DNA of 64,000 nt from Gammaproteobacteria bacterium Ga0074134 (GCA_001464965.1 LNEJ01000049.1:1-64000), one strand, 5' to 3'; positions 46,252-55,204 are shown, numbered from the stretch's first letter. Program-made: numbers and translations. Notes: a model not told the origin generated them from the letters alone.

Positions 46252-47127
46252 ATGAAACTTCGAATAACAATCGATATTTTTAGCGGCCGCCCAAACCCGG
46301 TCATCGAGCTTGATGATGCAGATAGCCGCGCAGCGCTCCAACGATTACTTCCCTCCCGGGTACTTAAAAGAGCCGAACAACGAGCACCTGCAGATACGCT
46401 TGGTTATCGCGGCTTGGTGATCGAACAGATCGGTGCCGGCTCAAAAAAACTTCCAAAACAGTTTCGCCTGCTGAACGGTAAATTGCTGGGCGAGAATATC
46501 GCACACCGCGTTGGTGATGAAGCATTCGAAGATTTCATCTTTGCCGATAAAAAGCGCATCCAGGCGCTAAAGGTTGGTACAGGTTTCGAAACATATCTTT
46601 CCAAGGAGCTTGAGCGTTACCGGCGTCTGGAGGCAGCATACATGCCGTCGAAGGAGCGATGGCCGGTTTTGAAGAAATGTCCATGCGCGCCCATCTACGA
46701 ACCCGCCTGGTGGAATGATGGCGGAGCGCGGCAATGGAATAACAACTGCTACAATTACGCCACCAACTATCGAACAGACACGTTCGCGCAGCCCGGCCTC
46801 GCTGCAGGAGCCATGTATGCCGCCTTGACCTGTCCAGACGTCTGGGGAGCGGCCCAAAAGGATGAGCTTATCCCGCAGAAGATCAAGAACATCACCTGCC
46901 CCAAAGTGGGCCACCTTGTCGCATTGGTGATCGCACCCGGTTGGGATTTCCACTGGTACCGGCTAGGCCCCAACATGCGATGGTCACACAAGCCGGGCGG
47001 GACGCCGGTCACTAACCTGGATAACAGCGGCCATATCATCCCTGATCCGCGGACGGCGGATCGTGGCCCCTACACGCAGTTCTGTGGCTTCATGCTGGTT
47101 ATGCATGGACACATCAAGATCCGGTAA
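46252..47127 (+). CDS. Unrecognised protein with SGRPNP N-terminal domain and Cys/His-containing C-terminal domain
   Basis: The 291-residue protein has a strong ribosome site (AAAGGAGATA). Its first 110 residues (IDIFSGRPNPVIELDD, LGYRGLVIE) resemble the next gene's product. The second part (about 130-291) has NNNCYNYATNY, VGHLVALVIAPGWDFHWYRL, WSHKPGG and NLDNSG. One Cys, the following His of GHLVAL and FHWYR could form a papain/NlpC-like catalytic set, which is inference. No signal peptide or membrane helix is present. Confidence 0.75.
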   Translation: MKLRITIDIFSGRPNPVIELDDADSRAALQRLLPSRVLKRAEQRAPADTLGYRGLVIEQIGAGSKKLPKQFRLLNGKLLGENIAHRVGDEAFEDFIFADKKRIQALKVGTGFETYLSKELERYRRLEAAYMPSKERWPVLKKCPCAPIYEPAWWNDGGARQWNNNCYNYATNYRTDTFAQPGLAAGAMYAALTCPDVWGAAQKDELIPQKIKNITCPKVGHLVALVIAPGWDFHWYRLGPNMRWSHKPGGTPVTNLDNSGHIIPDPRTADRGPYTQFCGFMLVMHGHIKIR

Positions 47128-47461
47128 TGAGGGCAAACAATGGATTGCGACCGCTCTGGTTTATTCAGGGCGCCGCAATCCATCGTGGCGCGTGAATGAG
47201 GAGCACGCCCGGCAGCTTCAGCAGATATGGGGCGAGCTTGAGCTCTATCCCGGTGAATTTAGCAAACCCAAAGCGCTTGGATATAGCGGTTGTACGCTGC
47301 TTGCTCCGGGCGGTGATCAGTGGCTGGCTTATGGTGATGTGGTGTCGCGAAGCCACGGCGACGGCATTGAATTACGCTCTGATCCAGAGCGGCGGTTCGA
47401 AAAGGCAGTGCTCTCTTCAGCGCCTGCGCAGAGCTTGCCGCCGTGGACGCCATCAGCCTAG
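47105..47461 (+). CDS. Small protein sharing the SGRxNP domain with its upstream neighbour
   Basis: The 118-residue protein begins inside the end of the preceding gene (22-base overlap; ATG 47105 is my best start). After a short lead it reads TALVYSGRRNPSW, then HARQLQQIW, LGYSGCTLL and a final ERRFEKAVL. This follows the order of blocks in the first 110 residues of the upstream protein (SGRPNP, LQRLL, LGYRGLV). The family is not known to me. Overlap and shared domain suggest the pair act together. Confidence 0.6.
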   Translation: MDTSRSGNEGKQWIATALVYSGRRNPSWRVNEEHARQLQQIWGELELYPGEFSKPKALGYSGCTLLAPGGDQWLAYGDVVSRSHGDGIELRSDPERRFEKAVLSSAPAQSLPPWTPSA

Positions 47462-47613
47462 CAGTGGAATCAGGCCTGTTGAATTCATGTGGCATATCCG
47501 CTCGCTGAGGGTTTGAAGATCGCGCCGCGTAACCAAAAATGAAGCGTGACCGTCCCTGTGACGCCCTGGTTCAGCTACAATAACCACCTTTCCCAAGCCG
47601 CCATGATCCCTGA

Positions 47614-49707
47614 ATGTCCGAATTAAATCCCCGCCAGCGTGCCGCCGTGCGGCATCTTGATACTCCGTTGCTGGTGCTCGCCGGTGCGGGCAGCGGCAAG
47701 ACGCGCGTTATTACGCAAAAGATTGCCTATCTGATCCAGGAGTGCGGCATCGCGCCGCGCCATATCGCCGCCGTGACATTTACCAACAAGGCCGCCCGCG
47801 AGATGAAAGAGCGCGCGGGCAAGCTGCTGGGCGGCAAGGACAGCCGCGGACTGATGGTGTCCACCTTTCATACCTTGGGGCTGAACATCATCCGCCGCGA
47901 GCTCAAGGCGCTGGGATACCGCCCGGGATTCTCGATTTTTGATGCGCAGGACTCCGCCACCCTGCTGCGCGACCTGATGCACAAAGGATTTTCCGACGCG
48001 CAGGGACGCGCTAGTGCCGCAGGAGGCAGGATGCCGGGAGCGGCCGGTGACGGCGAACAAACAGAAAAAGTTCAATGGCAAATCTCGCGCTGGAAAAGCA
48101 CGCTGGTCAATCCAGAGCAGGCATTGGAGCTGGCGGGTGGTGATGCCATGCTGACCGCCGCCGCGGCGATCTATGGCGAATACGAGCGCCACCTCAAGGC
48201 GTATAACGCCATGGATTTCGATGACCTGATCTTAAAGCCGGTGACCCTGTTCGCAAGCCATCCGGAAATCCTTGATGCCTGGCAAAACCGTATCCGCTAT
48301 CTGCTGGTGGATGAGTATCAGGATACCAATGCCAGCCAGTACCGCATGGTGCGGCTGCTGACCGGTCCGCGCGGGGCGCTCACCGTGGTGGGTGATGATG
48401 ACCAATCCGTCTATGCCTGGCGTGGCGCGCAGCCGGAGAATCTCGCCCTGTTGCAAAACGATTTCCCGCGTTTGACGGTGATCAAGCTGGAGCAGAATTA
48501 CCGCTCCACTGGCTGCATCCTCAAGGCCGCCAATCACCTGATCGCCAACAACCCCCATGTCTTCGAGAAAGCGCTGTGGAGCGACAAGGGTTTTGGTTCG
48601 CAGATCCGTGTGATTCAGGCGCGTAATGACGAGCATGAGGCGGAGCGGGTAGTGTCGGAACTGGTCAGCCACAAGTTCAAGCACCGCACCGAATTTCGTG
48701 ATTATGCGATTCTCTATCGCGGCAATCATCAGTCTCGCCTCTTTGAGCGCATCCTGCGCGAACAGCGCATCCCCTATTTTCTGAGTGGCGGCACCTCGTT
48801 TTTCGCGCACACCGAAGTCAAAGACATCATGGCTTACCTGCGCCTGCTGGTGAATCAGGACGATGACAGCGCGTTTCTGCGCGTGGTGAACACGCCGCGC
48901 CGCGAGATCGGCCCCACCACGCTGGAAAAACTCGCCGACTATGCCAGTGCGCGCGGCACCAGTCTGCTGACTGCGAGTTTCGAGCTGGGTCTGGAACAGC
49001 ATCTGTCCGAGCGTGCCGTCACCAAGATCCGCTATTTTTCTGAGTGGCTGGTGGATCTGGGGGATCGTGCCAAGCGTGGCGACCCCATCGCCGCAGTCAA
49101 GGACATGATCCGCACGATGGATTACGAAACCTGGCTCAAGGACACCTGCAAGGATCTCAAGACCGCCGAGCGGCGCATGGAAAATGTCAACGAACTGGTC
49201 GCCTGGTTGCAACGCCTGCACGAACCGTCCGAAGGTTTTGGTGAAAATCAGCAGGAAAAGAGCCTGGCAGATCTGGTTTCGCATATGGCGCTGATGGACA
49301 TCCTGGATCGCGGCGAGGACGAAAACACCAGTGATTGTGTACACCTGATGACATTGCATGCCGCCAAGGGACTGGAGTTTCCGCATGTTTTTCTGATCGG
49401 CATGGAAGAGGAGCTGCTGCCGCACCGCACCAGCATCGAGGACGGCAATGTGGAAGAGGAGCGGCGGCTGGCTTATGTTGGCATTACCCGCGCCCGTGAA
49501 ACACTCACCTTTACCCTTGCCGGACAGCGCAAACGCTACGGCGAGATGATCGCCTGCGAGCCTAGCCGGTTTTTGAAAGAATTGCCGGCAGAGGATCTGG
49601 TATGGGAAGGCAGAGGGATCGAGGTTGATCCGCAGCAGCGCCAGGAACGCGGCCAGGCGCACCTGGCGAATCTGCGCAATTTGCTGGGGGGTGCATTGAA
49701 TGAATGA
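47614..49707 (+). CDS. rep: ATP-dependent DNA helicase Rep
   Basis: The 697-residue UvrD/Rep helicase has all superfamily 1A motifs: LNPRQRAAVRHLDTPLLVLA, Walker A AGAGSGKTRVI, TFTNKAAREMKERA, LLVDEYQDTNASQY, VVGDDDQSVYAWRGAQPEN, EQNYRS and near the end VHLMTLHAAKGLEFPHVFL and EERRLAYVGITRARE. The length and the NLxLLQNDFP-type block favour Rep over UvrD. It moves 3' to 5' on DNA at replication forks. The start has a weak ribosome site. Confidence 0.95.
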   Translation: MSELNPRQRAAVRHLDTPLLVLAGAGSGKTRVITQKIAYLIQECGIAPRHIAAVTFTNKAAREMKERAGKLLGGKDSRGLMVSTFHTLGLNIIRRELKALGYRPGFSIFDAQDSATLLRDLMHKGFSDAQGRASAAGGRMPGAAGDGEQTEKVQWQISRWKSTLVNPEQALELAGGDAMLTAAAAIYGEYERHLKAYNAMDFDDLILKPVTLFASHPEILDAWQNRIRYLLVDEYQDTNASQYRMVRLLTGPRGALTVVGDDDQSVYAWRGAQPENLALLQNDFPRLTVIKLEQNYRSTGCILKAANHLIANNPHVFEKALWSDKGFGSQIRVIQARNDEHEAERVVSELVSHKFKHRTEFRDYAILYRGNHQSRLFERILREQRIPYFLSGGTSFFAHTEVKDIMAYLRLLVNQDDDSAFLRVVNTPRREIGPTTLEKLADYASARGTSLLTASFELGLEQHLSERAVTKIRYFSEWLVDLGDRAKRGDPIAAVKDMIRTMDYETWLKDTCKDLKTAERRMENVNELVAWLQRLHEPSEGFGENQQEKSLADLVSHMALMDILDRGEDENTSDCVHLMTLHAAKGLEFPHVFLIGMEEELLPHRTSIEDGNVEEERRLAYVGITRARETLTFTLAGQRKRYGEMIACEPSRFLKELPAEDLVWEGRGIEVDPQQRQERGQAHLANLRNLLGGALNE

Positions 49708-49749
49708 GAACGCATCCCTTACTTCAAACCCCGAAGAATGATTGACCGA

Positions 49750-49776
49750 GCATGGTGATGCCTCGTATCACCATGC
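49750..49776. other. Perfect 10-bp hairpin between rep and ubiH
   Basis: GCATGGTGAT and ATCACCATGC flank a 7-base loop (GCCTCGT). It lies between the converging rep and ubiH genes. No T-tract follows on either side, so it is only a possible transcription end or mRNA-protecting hairpin. Confidence 0.4.
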
Positions 49777-49868
49777 CTTAAGGCCTGTCTGTGAATACAT
49801 CATCCCTGCGTTGCTGCGCCAAAACACGCCAGACAGTACCCACAGGGCAGATTGCAGTCCATACAAAT

Positions 49869-51101
49869 TCACAACCCCAATCCCCTCGCTAATCTCGGCA
49901 GCTTGCCTACCAGCCCCATGGTCTGGCGCGCCAGCAGGTGTTTCAGCGGCGGCAGCAGGTCCACGGCCAGTAATCCCAGGTTGCGCCCCAGCGCGAACGG
50001 TGCAAGCGGGTTGGTGAAGATGCGTACCAGGCTGTCGGTGAAGGCAATGGCGCGCATCTGATCGGCGCGGCGCCAGGCAGCGTAGTGGTTGAGCACGTCG
50101 AGGCTGCCGATGTCGCGGCCGGCGCGTTGCGCCTCGACAATGACCTGGGCAAGCGCAGCGGCATCGCGCAGGCCGAGATTGAAACCTTGGCCTGCGATGG
50201 GGTGCAGGGTGTGGGCGGCATTGCCGATCACGGCAAGGTGTGGACGCACGTGTTCGAGCGCGCGGGTCAACACCAGCGGGTAAGCGTGGCGCGTGCCAGT
50301 TTGTTGCAATCTGCCCAGGCGGTGGCCAAAGGCGTGCTGTAATCCTGAGAGGAAGGTCTCATTGGACAGGCTCATGATGGCGTCAGCTTGGCCGCTGGAA
50401 ACTGTCCACACCACGGCGCAGCGGTTATCGCTCATCGGCAGCATGGCGATGGGGCCGGTGGAGGTGAAGCGCTCGTAGGCAACGTTGTTGTGCGGGCGCT
50501 GCGGCGTGATGTTGGTGATGATGGCGGTCTGGTGGTAATCCCAGGCGCGGGTGGGAATCTTGAGCTGTTCACGCACCGCCGATTTGCCGCCGTCCGCCGC
50601 CACTACCAGGCGCGCGGTGAGGGTACGCTGCCCGCCATTTTGGTCCACGACCACCTGTGAGTGGCCGGCGCTGGTGGTAATGGCGACAAGCTGGGCCGGG
50701 CAGATCTGGTCAACATGGGGGAGGGTGCGAAGCGCTTGCATGAGCGTTTGGCCGAGCGTTCGGCTCACCACGACATAACCCAGCGCCTCGACACCTTCAT
50801 CCACACAGTCGATGTGCGTGACGCCGAAATGGCCGCGGTCGGAGACATGGATCTTTTTGATAGGGGTGGTAGCTCCGGCCAACGCAGGCCACAGACCCAT
50901 GCCCTCGAAGATGCGCCGCGATCCGTAGGCGAGCGCCAGGGTACGGTCATCGTAACTGGGCTGCACCTGCGCGGATGCGTTAAACGGCACGGCCTCAATG
51001 ATGCCGATGCGCAACGTGCTATTGCCCAGCGCGCATGCAAGGCTCGCGCCCACCATGCCGCCGCCGATGATCAGGATGTCATAATCGGTGGATGCGGACA
51101 T
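49869..51101 (-). CDS. ubiH: FAD-dependent ubiquinone hydroxylase UbiH
   Basis: The 410-residue flavoprotein has an N-terminal GxGxxG motif (IIGGGMVGASLACAL), the DG-type region VVAADGGKSAVREQL (about 170), and the second FAD motif IGNAAHTLHPIAGQGFNLG, as in UbiH. It hydroxylates the ubiquinone ring during biosynthesis. The order ygfB-pepP-ubiH on one strand matches E. coli, which supports UbiH over other family members. The ubiI gene that normally follows is not here; rep converges instead. Confidence 0.92.
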   Translation of the reverse strand: MSASTDYDILIIGGGMVGASLACALGNSTLRIGIIEAVPFNASAQVQPSYDDRTLALAYGSRRIFEGMGLWPALAGATTPIKKIHVSDRGHFGVTHIDCVDEGVEALGYVVVSRTLGQTLMQALRTLPHVDQICPAQLVAITTSAGHSQVVVDQNGGQRTLTARLVVAADGGKSAVREQLKIPTRAWDYHQTAIITNITPQRPHNNVAYERFTSTGPIAMLPMSDNRCAVVWTVSSGQADAIMSLSNETFLSGLQHAFGHRLGRLQQTGTRHAYPLVLTRALEHVRPHLAVIGNAAHTLHPIAGQGFNLGLRDAAALAQVIVEAQRAGRDIGSLDVLNHYAAWRRADQMRAIAFTDSLVRIFTNPLAPFALGRNLGLLAVDLLPPLKHLLARQTMGLVGKLPRLARGLGL

Positions 51102-51107
51102 GGATGA

Positions 51108-52424
51108 TCAGCCCGACGGTTGAGCCATGAGGGCTTCGATGTCCGCGACCGTCTTGGGTGCGGCGGCGGTGAGCACTTCGTGTCCGTCCTTCGTCACCAG
51201 CACGTCATCCTCGATGCGGATACCGATGTTCCACCATTTTTTCGGTACACCCTTGCTTCCTGCCGGGATGTAAAGGCCGGGCTCGACAGTTAGCACCATG
51301 CCCGCTTCCAGCGCGCGCCATTTTCCACCCACCTTGTATTCACCTACGTCATGCACATCCATGCCCAGCCAGTGGCCGGTGCGGTGCATGTAAAATCTGC
51401 GATGGGCTTCGTCCTTGATGAGCTGCTTGGGCTTGCCTTTGAGCAGACCCAGCTCTATCAATCCTTCGGTCAGGACGCGCACCGCGGCCTCGTGCGGTTC
51501 GTTCCAGTGGTTGCCCGGCCGCACCTTGTCGATGGCGGCAAACTGGGCGGCCAGCACAATTTCGTAGACGGCCTTTTGCTCGGGGCTGAAACGGCCATTG
51601 ACCGGAAAGGTGCGTGTGATATCGGCAGCGTAACAGTCAAATTCCGCGCCTGCGTCGATCAGCAGCAGATCGCCGTCGTTGAGGCTGGCGTTGTTGTCTG
51701 TGTAGTGCAGGGTGCAGGCATTGCCGCCGCCGCCCACGATGGAGCTGTAGGCAGGAAAGCGGCAACCCTCCCGCACAAATTCATGCAGCAGCTCGGCCTC
51801 GACCTGGTATTCCATCATGCCCGGACGGCAGCTCTGCATGGCGCGGCGGTGGGCTGCCGCCGACACCTTGGCCGCGTAACGCATGGCGCTAATCTCGGCC
51901 TTGCTTTTGAACAGGCGCATCTCGTGCAGCGGCTGCTCCAATGCGACAAACTCCGCCGGGGCATGCACGCCGGTGCGCGCCTTGTGGCGCACCTGATTCA
52001 GCCATGCCATGACCTGTTGATCGAAGGCCTGCCGTTGCCCCATTGCATAAAAGACCCGCCGCCGGTTTTCCAGCAGGCCGGGCAGCACCTTGCCGATATC
52101 GCCGATGGGAAATGATTCGTCGGCGCCATACAGCGCGCGCGCGCCCTCCTGGCCCGCACGGGCGCCGGTCCATATCTCCATCTTCGGGTCGCGCTCGCGG
52201 CAAAACAGGATGTATTCGCCTTCTTTGCGTCCCGGCACCAGCACCGCCACCGCCTCCGGCTCGGCAAAGCCCGTCAGATAATAAAAATCGCTGTCGGGAC
52301 GATACGGGTATTCGCTGTCGCGGTTGCGCAACGCATGGGGCGCGGCGGGCAGTATGGCAACCCCGTCATGGCCGATTTTGCGCATCAAACGTGCGCGGCG
52401 CTGTGCGAATTCTTTGATATTCAT
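51108..52424 (-). CDS. pepP: Xaa-Pro aminopeptidase PepP
   Basis: The 438-residue metallopeptidase has an N-terminal creatinase-like domain (FAQRRARLM, YPYRPDSDFYYLTGF) and a pita-bread catalytic domain. Metal-binding residues are in LLIDAGAEFDCYAADITRTFP, MHRTGHWLGMDVHDVGEY, VLTVEPGLYI and GIRIEDDVLVT. It removes N-terminal residues before proline. I start at ATG 52424, which matches family N-termini; GTG 52442 and ATG 52472 are possible longer starts that touch or overlap ygfB. It lies 6 bases before ubiH in one operon. Confidence 0.94.
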   Translation of the reverse strand: MNIKEFAQRRARLMRKIGHDGVAILPAAPHALRNRDSEYPYRPDSDFYYLTGFAEPEAVAVLVPGRKEGEYILFCRERDPKMEIWTGARAGQEGARALYGADESFPIGDIGKVLPGLLENRRRVFYAMGQRQAFDQQVMAWLNQVRHKARTGVHAPAEFVALEQPLHEMRLFKSKAEISAMRYAAKVSAAAHRRAMQSCRPGMMEYQVEAELLHEFVREGCRFPAYSSIVGGGGNACTLHYTDNNASLNDGDLLLIDAGAEFDCYAADITRTFPVNGRFSPEQKAVYEIVLAAQFAAIDKVRPGNHWNEPHEAAVRVLTEGLIELGLLKGKPKQLIKDEAHRRFYMHRTGHWLGMDVHDVGEYKVGGKWRALEAGMVLTVEPGLYIPAGSKGVPKKWWNIGIRIEDDVLVTKDGHEVLTAAAPKTVADIEALMAQPSG

Positions 52425-52452
52425 TGAGGAGGATTTATTCACAGGCAGGCTC

Positions 52453-53034
52453 TCAATGCACGATGACATCATCGGGGCGCGGCTGCTTTATGGCGCGCAG
52501 CTCTTCACGGATCAGCAATACGCCCATGCGGACGTATTCAACGATTTCGATAAAGGCGTCTTCGTCTTCGGCGGATGCGTCACTGTCTTCGGTGTCGATG
52601 TGGGTGATCTCTGTCATGTCCCTGATGATTTCGGCGCTGGCTTCGGGTACCTGCTCCAGGTTTTTGAGGCCGCCCATGCTCAGCCCCAGCAGAAAACTCT
52701 GACACCACTCGGCCAGCGCGGCGGCACGCATGGCGAGGGGTTGGTCGTCGTCGGGCAATAATGGCTCAAAACCGTAATCAGGGTCGTTCAGTTGATCGAG
52801 CACTCGCCCAAGCAGCGCGCTCAACAGAGACCTCCCTTCTTCCGTCAAGGCGACTTCCGTATCCGGCGTGCCGCCCAATACATAGGATATCCATGCGGCG
52901 CTGTCCACTGTATCCTGCGCGCACAGCAGGCCGCTGAGTAGGCCATGGCATTCGGCCGCATCGACCGAGGATCCGACACGATGCAGCACTTCATTGATTT
53001 GATCGAAATCGGTGGGTTGGATATCAGCAGACAT
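52453..53034 (-). CDS. ygfB: UPF0149/YecA-family protein YgfB
   Basis: The 193-residue acidic protein has the YgfB pattern: SADIQPTDFDQINEVLHRV, AAECHGLLSGLLCA, then LAEWCQSFLLGLSMGG and VRMGVLLIREEL. The structure is known to be helical. YgfB affects regulation in some gammaproteobacteria. It heads the ygfB-pepP-ubiH operon, divergent from the zapA operon, an arrangement matching E. coli. Confidence 0.92.
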   Translation of the reverse strand: MSADIQPTDFDQINEVLHRVGSSVDAAECHGLLSGLLCAQDTVDSAAWISYVLGGTPDTEVALTEEGRSLLSALLGRVLDQLNDPDYGFEPLLPDDDQPLAMRAAALAEWCQSFLLGLSMGGLKNLEQVPEASAEIIRDMTEITHIDTEDSDASAEDEDAFIEIVEYVRMGVLLIREELRAIKQPRPDDVIVH

Positions 53035-53128
53035 GGGGTGGCTCCGTATTGTTATACGCTATGCTATCATCGTACACGCCGTATCGAAACACTTGCCTTG
53101 ACCCTGTTAAATAGCCATTCTACTATTG

Positions 53129-53377
53129 ATGACCATGAAATCCGTGAAACCTGACAACTCAACCCGCGCCATTGAGCAGGATCTGCGCAGCCTTGAATTT
53201 CGTATTGAAGAGCTGATTCAGGTATGCGAGCGCCTGAAAGAAGAAAACACCCTGTTGCGCAGCCAGAACGCCAAACTGGCCGCGGAGCGCGCCGAACTGG
53301 CAAAAAAAACCGAGTTGGCCAGCACGCGTGTGGAATCCATGATCATGCGCTTCAAATCCATGGAGTATGACGCATGA
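53129..53377 (+). CDS. TIGR02449-family small coiled-coil protein
   Basis: The 82-residue protein is almost wholly coiled coil: LEFRIEELIQVCERLKEENT, then a heptad-rich tail ending RVESMIMRFKSMEYDA. This matches the small TIGR02449 family found directly before zapA in gammaproteobacteria; a ZapB-like role in cell division is plausible but unproven. Translation may start at TTG 53126 or ATG 53129 or 53135. Its stop overlaps the zapA start (ATGA). Confidence 0.88.
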   Translation: MTMKSVKPDNSTRAIEQDLRSLEFRIEELIQVCERLKEENTLLRSQNAKLAAERAELAKKTELASTRVESMIMRFKSMEYDA

Positions 53378-53688
53378 GTGGTGACATGGTGGCGGTGGAT
53401 GTTCGCGTACTGGATAAAGAGTATCGCGTGGCATGCCCAGAGGACGAACGCGACGAGCTGCTTGCCTCGGCGCGCTACTTGAACGATAAAATGAAGGAAA
53501 TACGCGATACCGGCAAGGTGATCGGTGCAGATCGCGTGGCCGTGATGGCGGCGCTGAACATCGCACACGAGCTGTTGCTAAGCAAATCCCACAAGGATGA
53601 TTATGCCCAGTCGATCACCCATCGGATAAAATTGCTGAGCAACAAGATCGACACAGCCCTCGTCAACGGAAAGCAGATAGAACTGTAA
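53374..53688 (+). CDS. zapA: Cell division protein ZapA
   Basis: The 104-residue protein has the ZapA fold: VDVRVLDKEYRVACPEDER, LLASARYLNDKMKEIRDTG, VAVMAALNIAHELL, and a C-terminal coiled coil. ZapA binds and bundles FtsZ at the division ring. The order TIGR02449-zapA-6S RNA-fau is the standard gammaproteobacterial one. Confidence 0.95.
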   Translation: MSGDMVAVDVRVLDKEYRVACPEDERDELLASARYLNDKMKEIRDTGKVIGADRVAVMAALNIAHELLLSKSHKDDYAQSITHRIKLLSNKIDTALVNGKQIEL

Positions 53689-53721
53689 CCTGTCTTTTTG
53701 TCCGGCCGCCCTTTTCAGAAT

Positions 53722-53737
53722 CATGGCACCAGCCATG
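53722..53737 (+). terminator. Small hairpin after zapA
   Basis: CATGGC and GCCATG close on ACCA, followed by GTTTTC. It may weakly end zapA transcription or mark processing before the 6S RNA. The T-tract is short, so confidence is low. Confidence 0.35.
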
Positions 53738-53746
53738 GTTTTCAGT

Positions 53747-53752
53747 TAGAAT
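53747..53752 (+). promoter_or_regulatory. Probable -10 box of 6S RNA
   Basis: TAGAAT lies about 7 bases before the 5' end predicted from the 6S closing stem. The expected -35 position has no good match (TGGCAC region). Confidence 0.45.
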
Positions 53753-53756
53753 CAAA

Positions 53757-53952
53757 TTTGGACATCCCCTGCGGTGCCCGTGCTGGGCTGGGTCATTTCT
53801 TGAGCCTAATTTAGGACCCCGGGAACTTGTTTGCTTGATGCTGGTGTGCATGCCCGCCTCCGAGCGGGAAGCCTGATACATCGCACAGGTACCCACTTGA
53901 ACCTTTGGTTCAAGAACGAAGGCCCATAACGTCACAGGCGGAGGATGTCCTC
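53757..53952 (+). ncRNA. ssrS: 6S RNA
   Basis: About 195 bases between zapA and fau, the known 6S position. The closing stem pairs GGACATCC (53760-53767) with GGATGTCC (53943-53950). Blocks similar to the E. coli 6S RNA are GTGTGCATGCCCG, CGAGCGGGAAGCCTGATAC and CTTGAACCTTTGGTTCAAG. 6S RNA binds sigma-70 RNA polymerase and lowers transcription in stationary phase. The exact ends are estimated. Confidence 0.93.
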
Positions 53953-53981
53953 CTTTATCAACAATAACACCGAGAATTGCG

Positions 53982-54617
53982 GTGGCCTCTTTGAATCCCA
54001 CCCCGTCGGCCACCCAGGCCAGACCTGAAATACGCAAACAGATGCGCGCCAGGCGCGCCGCGCTCAGCACAACGGAGCGTGATGCCGCTGCATTTCAGGT
54101 GGCGCGCCGGGTCGCCCGCTTCAAGATTTTTCAGCACAGCCGCCATATCGCCTGCTATCTTCCCCAAAACGGCGAGCTTGACCCCACGCCATTGATGCGG
54201 CGCGCCTGGGCCATGGGCAAGATCTGTTACCTGCCTGTGCTAAACACCCTGCACGCCAACCGGCTGTGGTTTGTGCCGTATGTTGAAGGCGACCCGCTCA
54301 TTCCCAATCGCTTTGGCATTCCCGAGCCACGCCTGTCAATCCGCAACCGAAGGCCCGCCTGCGCACTGGATCTTGTTCTCACACCGCTGGTCGCCTTCGA
54401 TGAACATGGCAACCGTCTCGGCATGGGCGGTGGTTTTTATGATCAGACTTTTTCATTTCTCAGACGCCGCCATCACTGGCGCAAGCCTCGCCTGCTGGGT
54501 ATTGCCTATGACTTTCAACGAGTGGAGGGGTTGCAGAGTTGCGAGTGGGATGTGCCGCTTTATGCAGTAGCTACCGAGGCCAGGTTGTACCTTCCAACAT
54601 CAAGAGATAAGACATGA
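53982..54617 (+). CDS. fau: 5-formyltetrahydrofolate cyclo-ligase
   Basis: The 211-residue protein starts with GTG 53982. It has family blocks RKQMRARRAALST, HIACYLPQNGELDPTPLM, FGIPEP and the ATP-phosphate loop region MGGGFYDQTFSFL, with a late YDFQRVEGL. It converts 5-formyl-THF to 5,10-methenyl-THF using ATP. Placement right after 6S RNA matches ssrS-fau in E. coli. It overlaps the next gene in ATGA. Confidence 0.94.
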   Translation: MASLNPTPSATQARPEIRKQMRARRAALSTTERDAAAFQVARRVARFKIFQHSRHIACYLPQNGELDPTPLMRRAWAMGKICYLPVLNTLHANRLWFVPYVEGDPLIPNRFGIPEPRLSIRNRRPACALDLVLTPLVAFDEHGNRLGMGGGFYDQTFSFLRRRHHWRKPRLLGIAYDFQRVEGLQSCEWDVPLYAVATEARLYLPTSRDKT

Positions 54618-55072
54618 ACTACTGGCTCATGAAATCCGAACCCGACACATTCAGCCTGGATATGCTCATCCATAGACCGCAACAGACCGAGCACTGGGAC
54701 GGCGTGCGCAATTATCAGGCACGCAACATGCTGCGTGACCAGATGAAGCTGGGAGACCAGGCATTTTTCTATCACTCCAATTGCAAAACACCTGGCATCG
54801 CGGGCATTGTTGAAATTGTCAGGGAAGGCTATCCTGACTTCACGGCCTTCGATCCCAACGATCCGCATTATGATCCGAAGAGCAATCCGGCGCGTCCGCA
54901 GTGGTATATGGTGGATGTGTGTTATACGCTTTCCTTCAGCCGCGTTATCAGCCTCAGTGAACTCAAAGAGCATGCCGCATTGCACAATATGCCGCTGCTG
55001 CAGCGTGGCTGTCGGCTCTCAGTTATGCCTGTAAGCGCGCAAGATTGGGATTATATTTTGAAATTGGAATGA
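54614..55072 (+). CDS. EVE-domain protein
   Basis: The 152-residue protein is one EVE domain: YWLMKSEPDTFSLDML at the start, WDGVRNYQARNMLRDQMKLG, AFFYHSNC and WYMVDVCYT. The EVE fold, like PUA and YTH, binds modified nucleotides. The substrate is unknown. ATGA coupling to fau suggests co-transcription. Confidence 0.93.
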   Translation: MNYWLMKSEPDTFSLDMLIHRPQQTEHWDGVRNYQARNMLRDQMKLGDQAFFYHSNCKTPGIAGIVEIVREGYPDFTAFDPNDPHYDPKSNPARPQWYMVDVCYTLSFSRVISLSELKEHAALHNMPLLQRGCRLSVMPVSAQDWDYILKLE

Positions 55073-55133
55073 ATTAGTTCACAAAAAATTAAAGTGATTT
55101 GACTGAAAGTACGATATAAAGAGCGTTAGCACT

Positions 55134-55183
55134 TTAGAAGTTTGTGCAAACTTGTTTATACTTAGCTCCGTACATTTATGTAC
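55134..55183 (+). promoter_or_regulatory. Promoter region with two palindromes before the H1-like gene
   Basis: TATACT (55157-55162) is a good -10. The -35 (TTAGAA) is poor. AAGTTTG-TG-CAAACTT (55138-55153) is a perfect 16-base palindrome lying in the -35/-10 gap, as a repressor site would. GTACAT-TT-ATGTAC (55170-55183) is near the likely transcript start and could form a 5' hairpin. Confidence 0.5.
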
Positions 55184-55204
55184 ATTCAACATGGAGGAAG
55201 CAAA

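Noticed and set aside
48232..49662. 476-codon minus-strand frame opposite rep
   Set aside because: It is antisense to the conserved Rep helicase, with no family pattern.
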